From the NCBI GenBank assembly GCA_963677015.1, contig OY781533.1:1922001-1986000 (forward strand): a DNA stretch of 64,000 nt. The letters are read 5' to 3'. Below the pieces are notes generated by a model. The model was not told the DNA's origin, did no database searches, and saw only the letters and a program-made list of their open reading frames with translations. Numbering within the stretch: position 1 is the first letter of the stretch; every line of letters starts with the position of its first letter. Position numbers and translations under genes: made by a program. The stretch is from G963556115 sp963677015 (lineage in GTDB: Bacteria > Planctomycetota > SZUA-567). This document shows, piece after piece, positions 1-7,715 of this stretch.

Positions 1-334
1 AACCATTAAACAACCCGAATAATGCTCCGGTACCAGCTCCTGCCAGTAAACACCATACCGGTGAGATCTCAGGATAATACATATTTATCATTGCCCCGAG
101 CATACCGCAAAAAGCCATTATCGCTCCTACTGACAAATCAATACCACCGGTTAAAATTACGAGAAACTGCCCTAAAGCAACCATTACTAAAATTGAACTG
201 TCAGCAAAAATATTAGAAAAATTACTGATCTGTAAAAACCTCGGCATGCCGATAGACATAGCTATTACCGCCGCTATAATCAGCAAAAAAAGCATTGCCA
301 CACGGTTTTGGTATATTAATTTAAAACTGTCCAT
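1..334 (-). CDS. Sugar ABC transporter permease (RbsC/RhaP-like), 3' part cut by window edge
   Basis: This is the N-terminal ~111 residues of an inner-membrane permease, running off the left edge of the window. The translation starts MDSFKLIYQNRVAML, followed by a long hydrophobic segment, and contains the stretch LTGGIDLSVGA. That stretch is the hallmark of the ribose/rhamnose/AI-2 type permease family (BPD_transp_2). A ribosome-binding site (GGAG, then about ten bases) precedes the ATG and overlaps the end of the upstream ATPase gene, so the two are translationally coupled. It should form the membrane channel for the ATPase and binding protein encoded upstream on the same strand. Importers of the rhamnose or AI-2 type often have a second permease, which would lie outside this window. 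Confidence 0.85.
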   Translation of the reverse strand, partial: MDSFKLIYQNRVAMLFLLIIAAVIAMSIGMPRFLQISNFSNIFADSSILVMVALGQFLVILTGGIDLSVGAIMAFCGMLGAMINMYYPEISPVWCLLAGAGTGALFGLFNG

Positions 335-356
335 TTACCTTCATCTCCTGAGACTA

Positions 357-1883
357 TCACGAAAGACACACACCCTCTTCTGAAGCCACCTCACTCACAG
401 CCGCCTTGATAATTATCTCTGAACTCGCTTCATCTCTATTAAACTCTGCGGTTTTAATACCTTCATGCATCACCACAATCCGGTCACTCATACCCAGGAT
501 TTCAGGCATTTCAGAAGATACCAGAATAACGGCTAAGCCTTGAGAGGCAAGAACAGAAACAAACTCATGAACCTTGGCCTTGGTACCGACATCTACACCT
601 TTGGTCGGTTCATCAAGAATCAGAATTTTAGGCTCTGTCGCCAACCATTTTGCAAGAACAACCTTCTGTTGATTACCACCGCTAAGGGTATCAACATCAA
701 CATTAAGACCTGCAGCCTTAACCTCCATTTTTCTAGAAAAGCGTTCTGAAATTCTCTTTTCCTTCTTACGCTGCAGAACTCCGAATTTGCACATTTCATC
801 GAGCAGCGCCAAAGTAATATTATGACTGATACTCATTTTCAACACGGCACCCTGACTCTGCCTGTCCTCAGGAATATACGCAATTTTATTCCTCATAGCA
901 TCTTTAGGATCATTTATTACAGTCTCTTTACCCCAGAGCTTGATACTACCGGAATCAAGCTTATCAATACCGAATATAGCCCGCATTACCTCAGAACGAC
1001 CAGCCCCGACAAGACCGAAAAAGCCTAATATTTCACCTTCATGCAATGTAAATGATATATCCTTGAAAAAGCCCGAACGACTCAGCTTTGAAACCTCCAA
1101 AGCGGGCCTGCCGATTTTAGCCTCAACCTTGGGATACATCTTATCCAATGATCTTCCCACCATCATCTCAACAATACTATCAATACTTGAATCTTTGATA
1201 ACCCCTTCCCCGACATATCTGCCATCACGCATTACAGTAAAATAATCACAAATATCAAAGATTTCTTCAAATTTATGAGATATAAAAATGATTGCTTTAT
1301 TCTCAGCTTTTAGCTGTCTGATAATTGCATAAAGATCATCAACCTCATGAAGACTTAACGCTGATGTCGGCTCATCCATTATTATCACTTGCGCATCAAT
1401 TGATAACGCTTTAGCAATCTCCACCATGTGACGCTGTGCGACACTAAGATTTTTTACTAACGTATCCGGAGAAATATCAAGTTCTAATTTTTGTAATAAC
1501 TCCTTGGTACGCTTTCGCATCTCTTTCCAATCAAGTGGAGAGAGGTTATTTCCTTTTTTTAAATGATGACCCATATAAATATTTTCAGCAACCGACAATT
1601 CGGAAAACATACTTGCTTCCTGATGTATTGCTGAGATTCCAGCAGCCTGCGCATCCTGAACAGTAGCAAATGTCACTTCTTGACCGTTTAGAATTATGGT
1701 ACCGCTTGTTGGCTGATGCACACCGGTAACCACCTTTATCAATGTAGACTTACCGGCACCGTTTTCGCCAATAAGCGCATGCACCTCACCACACCTGGCT
1801 TTAAAATCTATCTCATCCAGAGCTTTAATACCGGGGAAAAACTTCGAAATCCCTTTTAGCTCCAATATTGGCTTAGTATCCAA
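357..1883 (-). CDS. Sugar ABC transporter ATPase, duplicated nucleotide-binding domains (RbsA/MglA/RhaT type)
   Basis: This is the cytoplasmic ATPase of a monosaccharide importer. It has two fused ABC domains. The first has Walker A GENGAGKST (about residues 40-48), a signature-like SVAQRHMVEIAKAL and Walker B IIMDEPTSAL. The second has a degenerate Walker A (GLVGAGRSEV), an intact signature LSGGNQQKVVLAKWL and ILILDEPTKGVDVG, as is usual in this family. The open frame extends upstream to a GTG at 1907, but a strong GGGAGG lies 7 bases before a TTG at 1883. That TTG gives 508 residues, close to the family norm of about 500. It sits in an operon between the binding protein and the permease. 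Confidence 0.93.
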   Translation of the reverse strand: MDTKPILELKGISKFFPGIKALDEIDFKARCGEVHALIGENGAGKSTLIKVVTGVHQPTSGTIILNGQEVTFATVQDAQAAGISAIHQEASMFSELSVAENIYMGHHLKKGNNLSPLDWKEMRKRTKELLQKLELDISPDTLVKNLSVAQRHMVEIAKALSIDAQVIIMDEPTSALSLHEVDDLYAIIRQLKAENKAIIFISHKFEEIFDICDYFTVMRDGRYVGEGVIKDSSIDSIVEMMVGRSLDKMYPKVEAKIGRPALEVSKLSRSGFFKDISFTLHEGEILGFFGLVGAGRSEVMRAIFGIDKLDSGSIKLWGKETVINDPKDAMRNKIAYIPEDRQSQGAVLKMSISHNITLALLDEMCKFGVLQRKKEKRISERFSRKMEVKAAGLNVDVDTLSGGNQQKVVLAKWLATEPKILILDEPTKGVDVGTKAKVHEFVSVLASQGLAVILVSSEMPEILGMSDRIVVMHEGIKTAEFNRDEASSEIIIKAAVSEVASEEGVCLS

Positions 1884-1942
1884 AAACTTATCCTCCCTGC
1901 ACACCACATTATAACTGCAACAATTTATAGTTAGGTTTTAAT

Positions 1943-1985
1943 AGATGCGCAGAAGTACATGATCACATAATAAATCTGCGCATCT
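1943..1985 (-). other. Intercistronic stem-loop in sugar transporter operon
   Basis: A perfect 11-bp inverted repeat (arms 1943-1953 and 1975-1985) separated by 21 bases lies between the binding-protein and ATPase genes. No T-run follows, so it is not a classical terminator. Hairpins at this place in binding-protein operons often stabilise the upstream mRNA and keep the binding protein in excess over the membrane parts. That role is inferred here. Confidence 0.5.
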
Positions 1986-2012
1986 CGGTATTTTCAATTA
2001 CAACTTATTTAA

Positions 2013-3041
2013 CTAGAAAATTTTAGCAAATTTAGCAACATTATCTTTATCAAATACATATGGTTTTCCCATGACAGTCACACCGTCTCTACCAACTGTA
2101 ACTTTACCCATATGTCCTGCGTCAATAACATCACCTTCCTTACCAGAGATCTTACCGGTAATCAAACCTTCACAGATATATGTAGAAGTGTAACCCAGAT
2201 CAACAGGATTCCAGAGAGCCATTTCCTTACAGATACCATTTTCAATATACTGCTTCATCTCTGAAGGTAGACCAAGACCGGTCAGCTCAACCTTGTCTTT
2301 CTTGTCATAATCTTCGATAGCCTTTGCACAAGCGAGCAGACCGACAGTAGTAGGAGAAGTTATACCCTTGAGATTTGGGTACTTGCTGAACAAACCTGAA
2401 GCTTCGCGATATGATTTATCAGCACTGTCATCCCCGTATACAACCTCAAGCAGTTTAATATCCTTATAGGCGGGATTATTTTTAAGCTCTTTCTTCATTG
2501 CCTCTATCCATAGATTCTGGTTTGTTGCCTGTGATGAAGCTGAAACAATCGCAAAATCACCTTTTCCGCCCATAAGCTTTGAAATAATTTCAACCTGCTG
2601 CTTACCTACAAGGTCAACATTACTTGGTACGAGATCAACAATTCTGCCGCCCGCAGCAATACCGGAATCAAATGACATAACTTTTATTCCACGTTTCATT
2701 GCTTTTTTACAAACAGGGATAAGAGCATTTCTATCGTTTGCAGAAATAGCGATAGCGTCTACTTTCTGAGCGATTAATGTTTCAATAATATCAATCTGCC
2801 CTTCTGCAGTGGTTTCTGGAGGCCCCATATATATAACCTCTACATCACCAAGCTCTTTAGCCGCATCTTTTGCACCTTCAGCACAAGCATTGAAAAAACC
2901 ATTTCCCATAGATTTTACCAGTATTACAACCTTATACTTCTTTTCTGCAGCAGTAGCAATATTAGTAGCAAATGATAATACAAAAGCCATTGCCACAAGA
3001 AGTACGGCAAATCTAAAAACAGTTGAAGATCTCTTATTCAT
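2013..3041 (-). CDS. Periplasmic sugar-binding protein (RhaS/LsrB-like)
   Basis: This is the secreted solute-binding protein of the importer. After MNKRSS comes a hydrophobic signal segment ending near ATAAEKK, then a periplasmic-binding-protein type I fold that opens KVVILVKSMGNGFFNACAEG. The layout and the GLGLPSEMKQYIENG region resemble rhamnose (RhaS) or autoinducer-2 (LsrB) binding proteins. The exact ligand cannot be read from sequence. The frame has an earlier ATG at 3053, but GGAG lies about 7 bases before the ATG at 3041, which gives a 342-residue precursor. It is the first gene of the operon, as expected for the most abundant component. Confidence 0.87.
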   Translation of the reverse strand: MNKRSSTVFRFAVLLVAMAFVLSFATNIATAAEKKYKVVILVKSMGNGFFNACAEGAKDAAKELGDVEVIYMGPPETTAEGQIDIIETLIAQKVDAIAISANDRNALIPVCKKAMKRGIKVMSFDSGIAAGGRIVDLVPSNVDLVGKQQVEIISKLMGGKGDFAIVSASSQATNQNLWIEAMKKELKNNPAYKDIKLLEVVYGDDSADKSYREASGLFSKYPNLKGITSPTTVGLLACAKAIEDYDKKDKVELTGLGLPSEMKQYIENGICKEMALWNPVDLGYTSTYICEGLITGKISGKEGDVIDAGHMGKVTVGRDGVTVMGKPYVFDKDNVAKFAKIF

Positions 3042-3424
3042 ACTTTTCTCCATTAATTAAAAAACACCTGAACAACAAACAATCATACCAAAAAATATAT
3101 ACATGGCGTATATATACAAACATTCTGAGATTAATGATAAGTACGTAGTAGATAATTGAAGTATTTAGATTAGAAGCACACACACACTTTTATTTATATT
3201 CTACAATAGTGCTTTTACTTACGCCTTAACAATTTTATTTTTAAATAGCACAATTTAGTTTTTTAATGATTTTTTTTTAATTTTAATTTCGTATTTTATA
3301 CACAATAAGAACTGTTTTAAACGATTGGCATTACATAGTAAAAATATCTTTTATTAACACTCAAACTAAATATAATCAGATATAAGACATCACTTATTTA
3401 CCATCAAAACATCTGGAGAAAAAA
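3042..3424. other. Divergent intergenic region
   Basis: This AT-rich stretch of about 380 bases separates the sugar-transporter operon (leftward) from the flavin-reductase-like gene (rightward) and must hold both promoters. A TATAAT at 3371-3376 could be the -10 box for the rightward gene, but its -35 match is poor. A short CA-dinucleotide run lies near 3177-3187. I see no RNA gene or strong hairpin. Confidence 0.4.
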
Positions 3425-3964
3425 ATGAGTAAAAACATTAATATGTACGAACACATGAATACTATCCTCAGCGCTTTAAAAAAAGGGATACTGCTAACGA
3501 CCTCAAATGGCACTAAAAATAACAGCATGACGATATCATGGGGACAGATAGGAATTGAATGGAATAAGCCCATATTCACTACATATGTACGTACTGGGCG
3601 CTATACATACCAATTACTGAACGAGAACCCTGAGTTCACTATCAATATTCCCCTGCCGGGAATGGACATCAGTAAATATATAAAGATCTGCGGCACCCAG
3701 ACAGGTAAAGACGTTGATAAACATGCTCAAGCAGAAATAACCACTGTTCCAAGCCCAAATGTAAGTGTTCCCGGCATTAAAGAATTACCACTTACTCTCG
3801 AATGCAAAGTCGTTTACCGGCAACTGCAGGACAAATCAGCAATTCCTGCTGAAGTCAAACCTACTTTTTATCCTGATAATGTTCCAAGTTCTGACTGCGG
3901 CTCTAATAAAGATTATCATGAAATGTTTTATGGTGAAATTGTCGGCGCCTATATTGCGGAATAG
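3425..3964 (+). CDS. Flavin reductase-like / flavoredoxin-type FMN-binding protein
   Basis: A 179-residue protein with the look of the flavin reductase-like split-barrel family (flavoredoxin and relatives). The N-terminal part MTISWGQIGIEWNKPIFTTYVRTGRYTYQLL, with a Thr/Ser-Trp strand and an aromatic R-Y-T turn, matches the FMN-binding face of that fold, and INIPLPG follows. These proteins bind FMN and act as electron carriers or NAD(P)H-flavin reductases in anaerobes. It has a good ribosome-binding site (GGAG, 7 bases from the ATG) and stands alone between a divergent promoter region and a bidirectional terminator. The partner enzyme is unknown. Confidence 0.75.
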   Translation: MSKNINMYEHMNTILSALKKGILLTTSNGTKNNSMTISWGQIGIEWNKPIFTTYVRTGRYTYQLLNENPEFTINIPLPGMDISKYIKICGTQTGKDVDKHAQAEITTVPSPNVSVPGIKELPLTLECKVVYRQLQDKSAIPAEVKPTFYPDNVPSSDCGSNKDYHEMFYGEIVGAYIAE

Positions 3965-3983
3965 CTTAACGGTTATAACCAAT

Positions 3984-4021
3984 AAAGAGACCGCTTAAAC
4001 TCAGTTTAAGCGGTCTCTTTT
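3984..4021. terminator. Bidirectional intrinsic terminator
   Basis: A perfect 17-bp stem (arms 3984-4000 and 4004-4020) has a 3-base loop and A/T-rich flanks on both sides. It lies between the convergent flavin-reductase-like gene and the ThiC-family gene and can end transcripts from either direction. Confidence 0.9.
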
Positions 4022-4056
4022 ACATATAATTACCATATTAATAAAACAAAAATAAA

Positions 4057-5367
4057 TTACAGTGATTTTTCCTCACTTATACAATCCTTAAACACCTCGG
4101 TACCACGCTTATTTGCACAGAAATCACCACACATACTGCAGGTACCTTCTTCAGCAGGCGTTCGACTTTCATGAATACTCCTTGCGATTTCCGGGAACAT
4201 AAGCTCAGAATATAACTCATCCCAACGCATATCACGACGCAGAATTGAAGCGCGGCGTTCACGTTCACGGCGCTCTGGATACTTAGCGATATCACCGACC
4301 TGAACCGCCACTCGTGTTGTACGCACTCCCACCCTGACATCCTCGACACTTGGCAGTGCCAGATGTTCTGCCGGGGTTATATAACATATCAGATCCGCGC
4401 CGAACCTTGCTGACTGAGCTGCACCAATCGCAGCGACCACATGATCATAGCCGGCTCCAGTATCAGCAGGTATTGGCCCTAATACATAATATGGAGCATT
4501 ACCGCTCATTCGTTTTTCCAGAATAATATTTGCTTCAATTTCATCCAATGGCACGTGACCTGGGCCTTCAACCATCATCTGACATCCCATTTCGCGACCT
4601 AACTCGGCTAATTCACAGTTAGTAATCATCTCAGCCATCTGAGCCCGGTCATGACTGTCATGAATTGCACCTGCTCTTATACCATTACCAAGTGATAATA
4701 CCGCATCATACTTCTTCATAAGAGCGCACACACGGTCAAATTGCTCATATAGTGGATTTTCTGCATTATTATAATCCATCCAGGAGACCATAAAGGTACC
4801 ACCCTTGGATACAAGACCACCATACCGGTACCCCTGTTTGCGCAGTCTTTCAATTGAATACTGATTAATACCACAATGAATCGCCATAAAACTCAAACCG
4901 TCAGCAAGCTGCCGCTCAATAAGTTCAAAAAGATACTCAGGATCCAGTTTGTTTGGATTCTTATACTTCCTTGCCGCTTCACAGAACGCCTGATACAGTG
5001 GAACATTACCAAGTGGTAATGACGTAGCCTGTAACACCTCACGTCTGATAGCATCCAGATCGCCGCCGGCAGAAAGCTCCATCATCGTATCTGCACCTTC
5101 TTCTTCAGCGGCTCGAGCCTTCTCTACTTCAAGCGAAATATCACAAATATCAGAGCTGGTACCGATACTCGCATTTATTTTTGTGCGTAATCCGGCTCCA
5201 ATTGCAGTGCATTTCTGACTCTTACGCGCCGGATTACATGGAAGCACAATTCGTCCTCCAGCTATTCCAGCGCGTATATCCTCAGCCTCAAGAAACTCAC
5301 CTTTGGCAGAACTAATCATCTCAGGAGTAACAATACCTTCACGAGCCAACTCAATCTGACTTTTCAT
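4057..5367 (-). CDS. bzaF: ThiC-family radical SAM enzyme, probably 5-hydroxybenzimidazole synthase (BzaF)
   Basis: The 436-residue protein belongs to the ThiC family. Seen in the sequence are INASIGTSSD, ELSAGGDLDAIRR, MVEGPGHVP, GYDHVVAAIGAA, CYITPAEHLALP and a C-terminal iron-sulfur motif CSMCGDFC (spacing C-x2-C-x3-C). ThiC converts aminoimidazole ribotide to the thiamin pyrimidine. Its paralogue BzaF converts the same substrate to 5-hydroxybenzimidazole, the B12 lower ligand made by anaerobes. The upstream control element is a cobalamin riboswitch, not a TPP riboswitch, which favours BzaF. Departures from the usual ThiC motifs (MELSAGG for MDLSTGG, NGIRAG for DGLRPG) fit a paralogue. The start at 5367 is set by GGAG 8 bases upstream; an earlier in-frame ATG lies at 5388. 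A true ThiC remains possible. Confidence 0.75.
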   Translation of the reverse strand: MKSQIELAREGIVTPEMISSAKGEFLEAEDIRAGIAGGRIVLPCNPARKSQKCTAIGAGLRTKINASIGTSSDICDISLEVEKARAAEEEGADTMMELSAGGDLDAIRREVLQATSLPLGNVPLYQAFCEAARKYKNPNKLDPEYLFELIERQLADGLSFMAIHCGINQYSIERLRKQGYRYGGLVSKGGTFMVSWMDYNNAENPLYEQFDRVCALMKKYDAVLSLGNGIRAGAIHDSHDRAQMAEMITNCELAELGREMGCQMMVEGPGHVPLDEIEANIILEKRMSGNAPYYVLGPIPADTGAGYDHVVAAIGAAQSARFGADLICYITPAEHLALPSVEDVRVGVRTTRVAVQVGDIAKYPERRERERRASILRRDMRWDELYSELMFPEIARSIHESRTPAEEGTCSMCGDFCANKRGTEVFKDCISEEKSL

Positions 5368-5433
5368 AATTTTTCTCCATTTCGGCATACAACTATATCA
5401 AACAACATTAAAATGCTATAAATACCAATAAAA

Positions 5434-5469
5434 AAAAGGATCCTAGCATTAACAGCTAGAATCCTTTTC
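5434..5469 (-). terminator. Riboswitch expression-platform terminator ahead of the bzaF-like gene
   Basis: Read leftward, a stem of about 11-12 bp with one wobble and a 7-base loop is followed by a run of seven or more T. It lies between the cobalamin aptamer and the ThiC-family gene, about 70 bases before that gene's start. It is therefore placed to stop transcription when cobalamin is bound. Confidence 0.85.
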
Positions 5470-5499
5470 CATAAGACTCATGTCAAGAAAGGTCCAGTT

Positions 5500-5677
5500 C
5501 ACCCCTCTTAAGCATTAACTCAATTCGTCTTCTGACTCACAGATTCAGGAAAGACATCCAACATAAAAACAAACCTTCCCAGTACATATACCAGTGGCAT
5601 TTCTGTTTTCATTAATCTGCATACAGCGATGGGATCGTTGTGGATTCACACCACATTCCGTTAATCAAGTTGCTAAA
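5500..5677 (-). promoter_or_regulatory. Cobalamin (B12) riboswitch aptamer
   Basis: Read leftward from about 5665, the core elements of the cobalamin aptamer appear in order. They are GGAA...GGTGTGAATCC (near 5640-5660), TCCCATCGCTGTA (near 5625-5638), GCCACTGG and CTGGGAAGG (near 5575-5600), and the B12-box version GAGTCAGAAGAC (near 5526-5538). A TATAAT at 5684-5689 (bottom strand) could be the promoter. The outer limits are approximate. The terminator and then the ThiC-family gene follow at once in the same orientation, so this is a cis-acting switch for that gene. Confidence 0.87.
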
Positions 5678-5712
5678 ACTTATATTATAAATATGTACAA
5701 GCAGCAGTAATA

Positions 5713-5964
5713 TTAGTTTGCAGAAACAATACTTACAGTATTCTTCTTACCCTTTTTAAACTCAACAACACCGTCACTCAGTGCAAAAAGAGTAAAATCA
5801 CGACCCTGACCTACGTTTACGCCTGGATGAATTTTATTTCCGACCTGACGTACAATAATATTTCCGGCGACAACCTTCTCACCAGCAAATTTTTTAATAC
5901 CTCTAAACTGAGGATTACTGTCACGTCCGTTTCTACTCGAACCTTTACCAACTTTGTGTGCCAT
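5713..5964 (-). CDS. rpmA: Ribosomal protein L27
   Basis: An 83-residue basic protein of the large ribosomal subunit. The start MAHKVGKGSSRNGRDSN and the central GNIIVRQVGNKIHPG are characteristic of L27, whose N-terminal tail reaches toward the peptidyl-transferase centre. There is no N-terminal extension of the kind cleaved by Prp protease in Firmicutes. A good ribosome-binding site (AAGGAG, 7 bases from the ATG) is present. It follows rplU, the usual order, and the pair is presumably co-transcribed. Confidence 0.98.
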   Translation of the reverse strand: MAHKVGKGSSRNGRDSNPQFRGIKKFAGEKVVAGNIIVRQVGNKIHPGVNVGQGRDFTLFALSDGVVEFKKGKKNTVSIVSAN

Positions 5965-6078
5965 TATATACTCCTTAAAAAAACATACATATTGCCATAA
6001 TAACCGGAGGCTGATAAATAATCACACCCGCGGCAACCATCAGTGGCAACATGCCACTCCCGGGATTCCAGCAGTATA

Positions 6079-6387
6079 TTATGCTGAAATAGCGGTAATT
6101 TTAACCTTAAGATACTTCTGACGATGTCCCTTAACAGTCTTACTGTCCTTACGACGGCGGAAGAATACGCAACGAGTCTTTGGACCCTTTACCATTTCCA
6201 GCACCTTACCGGTTACAGAAGCACCTTCAACTACAGGAGTTCCTATTTTTGTTTCATCACCGGTAATCATACGTACATCATCAAACGATACATCATTACC
6301 TACCTCAGTATCAAGAAGCTCAACGAAGATCTCATCACCCTCAGATACTGTATACTGTTTACCACCAGTCTGAATTACTGCCTGCAT
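6079..6387 (-). CDS. rplU: Ribosomal protein L21
   Basis: A 102-residue protein beginning MQAVIQTGGKQYTVSEGDEI and ending with the basic segment RRRKDSKTVKGHRQKYLKVKITAI, both typical of L21, a 23S rRNA-binding protein of the large subunit. It has a GAGG ribosome-binding site and is followed after 114 bases by rpmA, the conserved L21-L27 pair. The gap between the two genes contains GC-rich inverted pieces (about 6030-6065) but no clear terminator. Confidence 0.98.
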   Translation of the reverse strand: MQAVIQTGGKQYTVSEGDEIFVELLDTEVGNDVSFDDVRMITGDETKIGTPVVEGASVTGKVLEMVKGPKTRCVFFRRRKDSKTVKGHRQKYLKVKITAISA

Positions 6388-6540
6388 TTTACTTACCTCA
6401 TTAATTAATAAAAGAAATCAAGTGTTACGATTGTATAGACTTACATGAAAAAATCCAGTGATTTTTCATAAAAAAAGCAACTTTTATTAAAAATCTCCAG
6501 CAAAAACGACATCCACGTATTTTTATCGGATTTCATAAAG

Positions 6541-6565
6541 AAAAAACGGAGAAATTCCTTTCTCC
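6541..6565 (-). terminator. Intrinsic terminator of the alpha-glucan operon
   Basis: Read leftward, a 7-bp stem (GGAGAAA paired with TTTCTCC) with a 4-base loop is followed by C and a run of six T. It lies 112 bases after the stop of the TIM-barrel gene at 6678 and upstream of rplU, so it probably ends the dikinase operon. The rest of 6388-6677 is AT-rich and must hold the rplU promoter. Confidence 0.65.
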
Positions 6566-6677
6566 ATAAACAATAATTCTTTAATATTTCACAAATCAGT
6601 GTTTAACATAATACAAAGAGCAGCAATACTTTCAATAACAATTTTAAAAAAAATTGTAATTATTTACTTTTTTATTA

Positions 6678-7712
6678 CTAGCCCCTGTTATTTTTATCCA
6701 TCTCGGTGCACAAATCACGCACTATCAGACAATTCTGAATGACAAGATCCATCCAGAAATTCATCGCTTTAGCATTGGTTAAATCCCGCCACTCAGCAAA
6801 ATACTCCATATTCTCAGCGGCAATATCCTTTTGCCCGGGCTGTGGATGTATTTCAAGAGTCAGAGAAAGCTTCTCAACCGAAATATTAGCTATTGCGATT
6901 TGAAGGACACGCCTCAGACCAGTTACGCCATACAGCCCGCCAACAGCTCCAACCTCCCTAAGCTGTGTTGGAATCTCCCAGAAAAACGGAATATGATCCC
7001 TCACGCCATACGGACTGAATGTTGACAGCGGGTGGCCGTCATGTAGGTGAAAATGCACAAAATTAGCTATCTTAGCCAGAGATTCAATTAATTTCAGGGC
7101 TTTTCCACGCCCGTCATGTACCGCTTGAGCTACAAGCTTGTATTTATCGTATGTAAGATCCCCACCAGGCCGCAGTGCACGTTGGTCCTGTTCAGGTAAT
7201 ACCTTCGACAACTCTTCAGCAATAGCCTTTATTGAGATATGACCAATATCAATACAAATACCAATATTAGGTAAAGAAGTAATTTTCTCAGCTATGCTGT
7301 AATACAAATCAAATGGCAGACCAGCCGCATATTCAAGAAACACCACCCCATTGGTTTTACCATCAAGTTTATTACTTAATTTTGAAATCAGTTCAACTCC
7401 ATGCTCAGAGTTTTCACGATAATATGCACTATCATGCATTACATACCCACCTATTATATCCCCACCCTCCGCGACAAAATCACATATCCTGTCAGTATCA
7501 TCATGATCCAATACCACCGAATACGGAAGATGAGCTGTTGACGAGCTGCCTGCTGGTACAAATTTCAGAATTTCCTTCATATGCTCGGGCGTACCCGGAT
7601 GCAGCTCAACCCCAAAACCTGCCTGCGTATACCTGCTGCATCCCAAATACAGCAGTGCCTCGTCACCTTTAATATGATAATTAAGTAAACCGTTGATTGC
7701 CGGCATCGCCAT
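6678..7712 (-). CDS. Xylose-isomerase-like TIM-barrel protein, last gene of glucan dikinase operon
   Basis: The 344-residue protein looks like the sugar-phosphate isomerase/AP-endonuclease-2 superfamily (xylose-isomerase-like TIM barrel). Seen are LEYAAGL, CIDIGHISI and VHFHLHDGHPLS, with acidic and His residues at strand ends that would bind a metal and the sugar. No exact reaction can be assigned. It starts three bases after the stop of the PWD-like gene, with an AGGGAG ribosome-binding site inside that gene's end, so the two are coupled. The upstream gene carries a TIM barrel of the same superfamily, which suggests that both domains serve the same glucan pathway. It ends at the terminator near 6550. 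Confidence 0.75.
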   Translation of the reverse strand: MAMPAINGLLNYHIKGDEALLYLGCSRYTQAGFGVELHPGTPEHMKEILKFVPAGSSSTAHLPYSVVLDHDDTDRICDFVAEGGDIIGGYVMHDSAYYRENSEHGVELISKLSNKLDGKTNGVVFLEYAAGLPFDLYYSIAEKITSLPNIGICIDIGHISIKAIAEELSKVLPEQDQRALRPGGDLTYDKYKLVAQAVHDGRGKALKLIESLAKIANFVHFHLHDGHPLSTFSPYGVRDHIPFFWEIPTQLREVGAVGGLYGVTGLRRVLQIAIANISVEKLSLTLEIHPQPGQKDIAAENMEYFAEWRDLTNAKAMNFWMDLVIQNCLIVRDLCTEMDKNNRG

Positions 7713-7715
7713 ACT

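Noticed and set aside
5980..6078. GC-rich inverted pieces between rplU and rpmA as a terminator or riboregulator.
   Set aside because: The pairing is imperfect and has no T-run. The two genes are normally co-transcribed.
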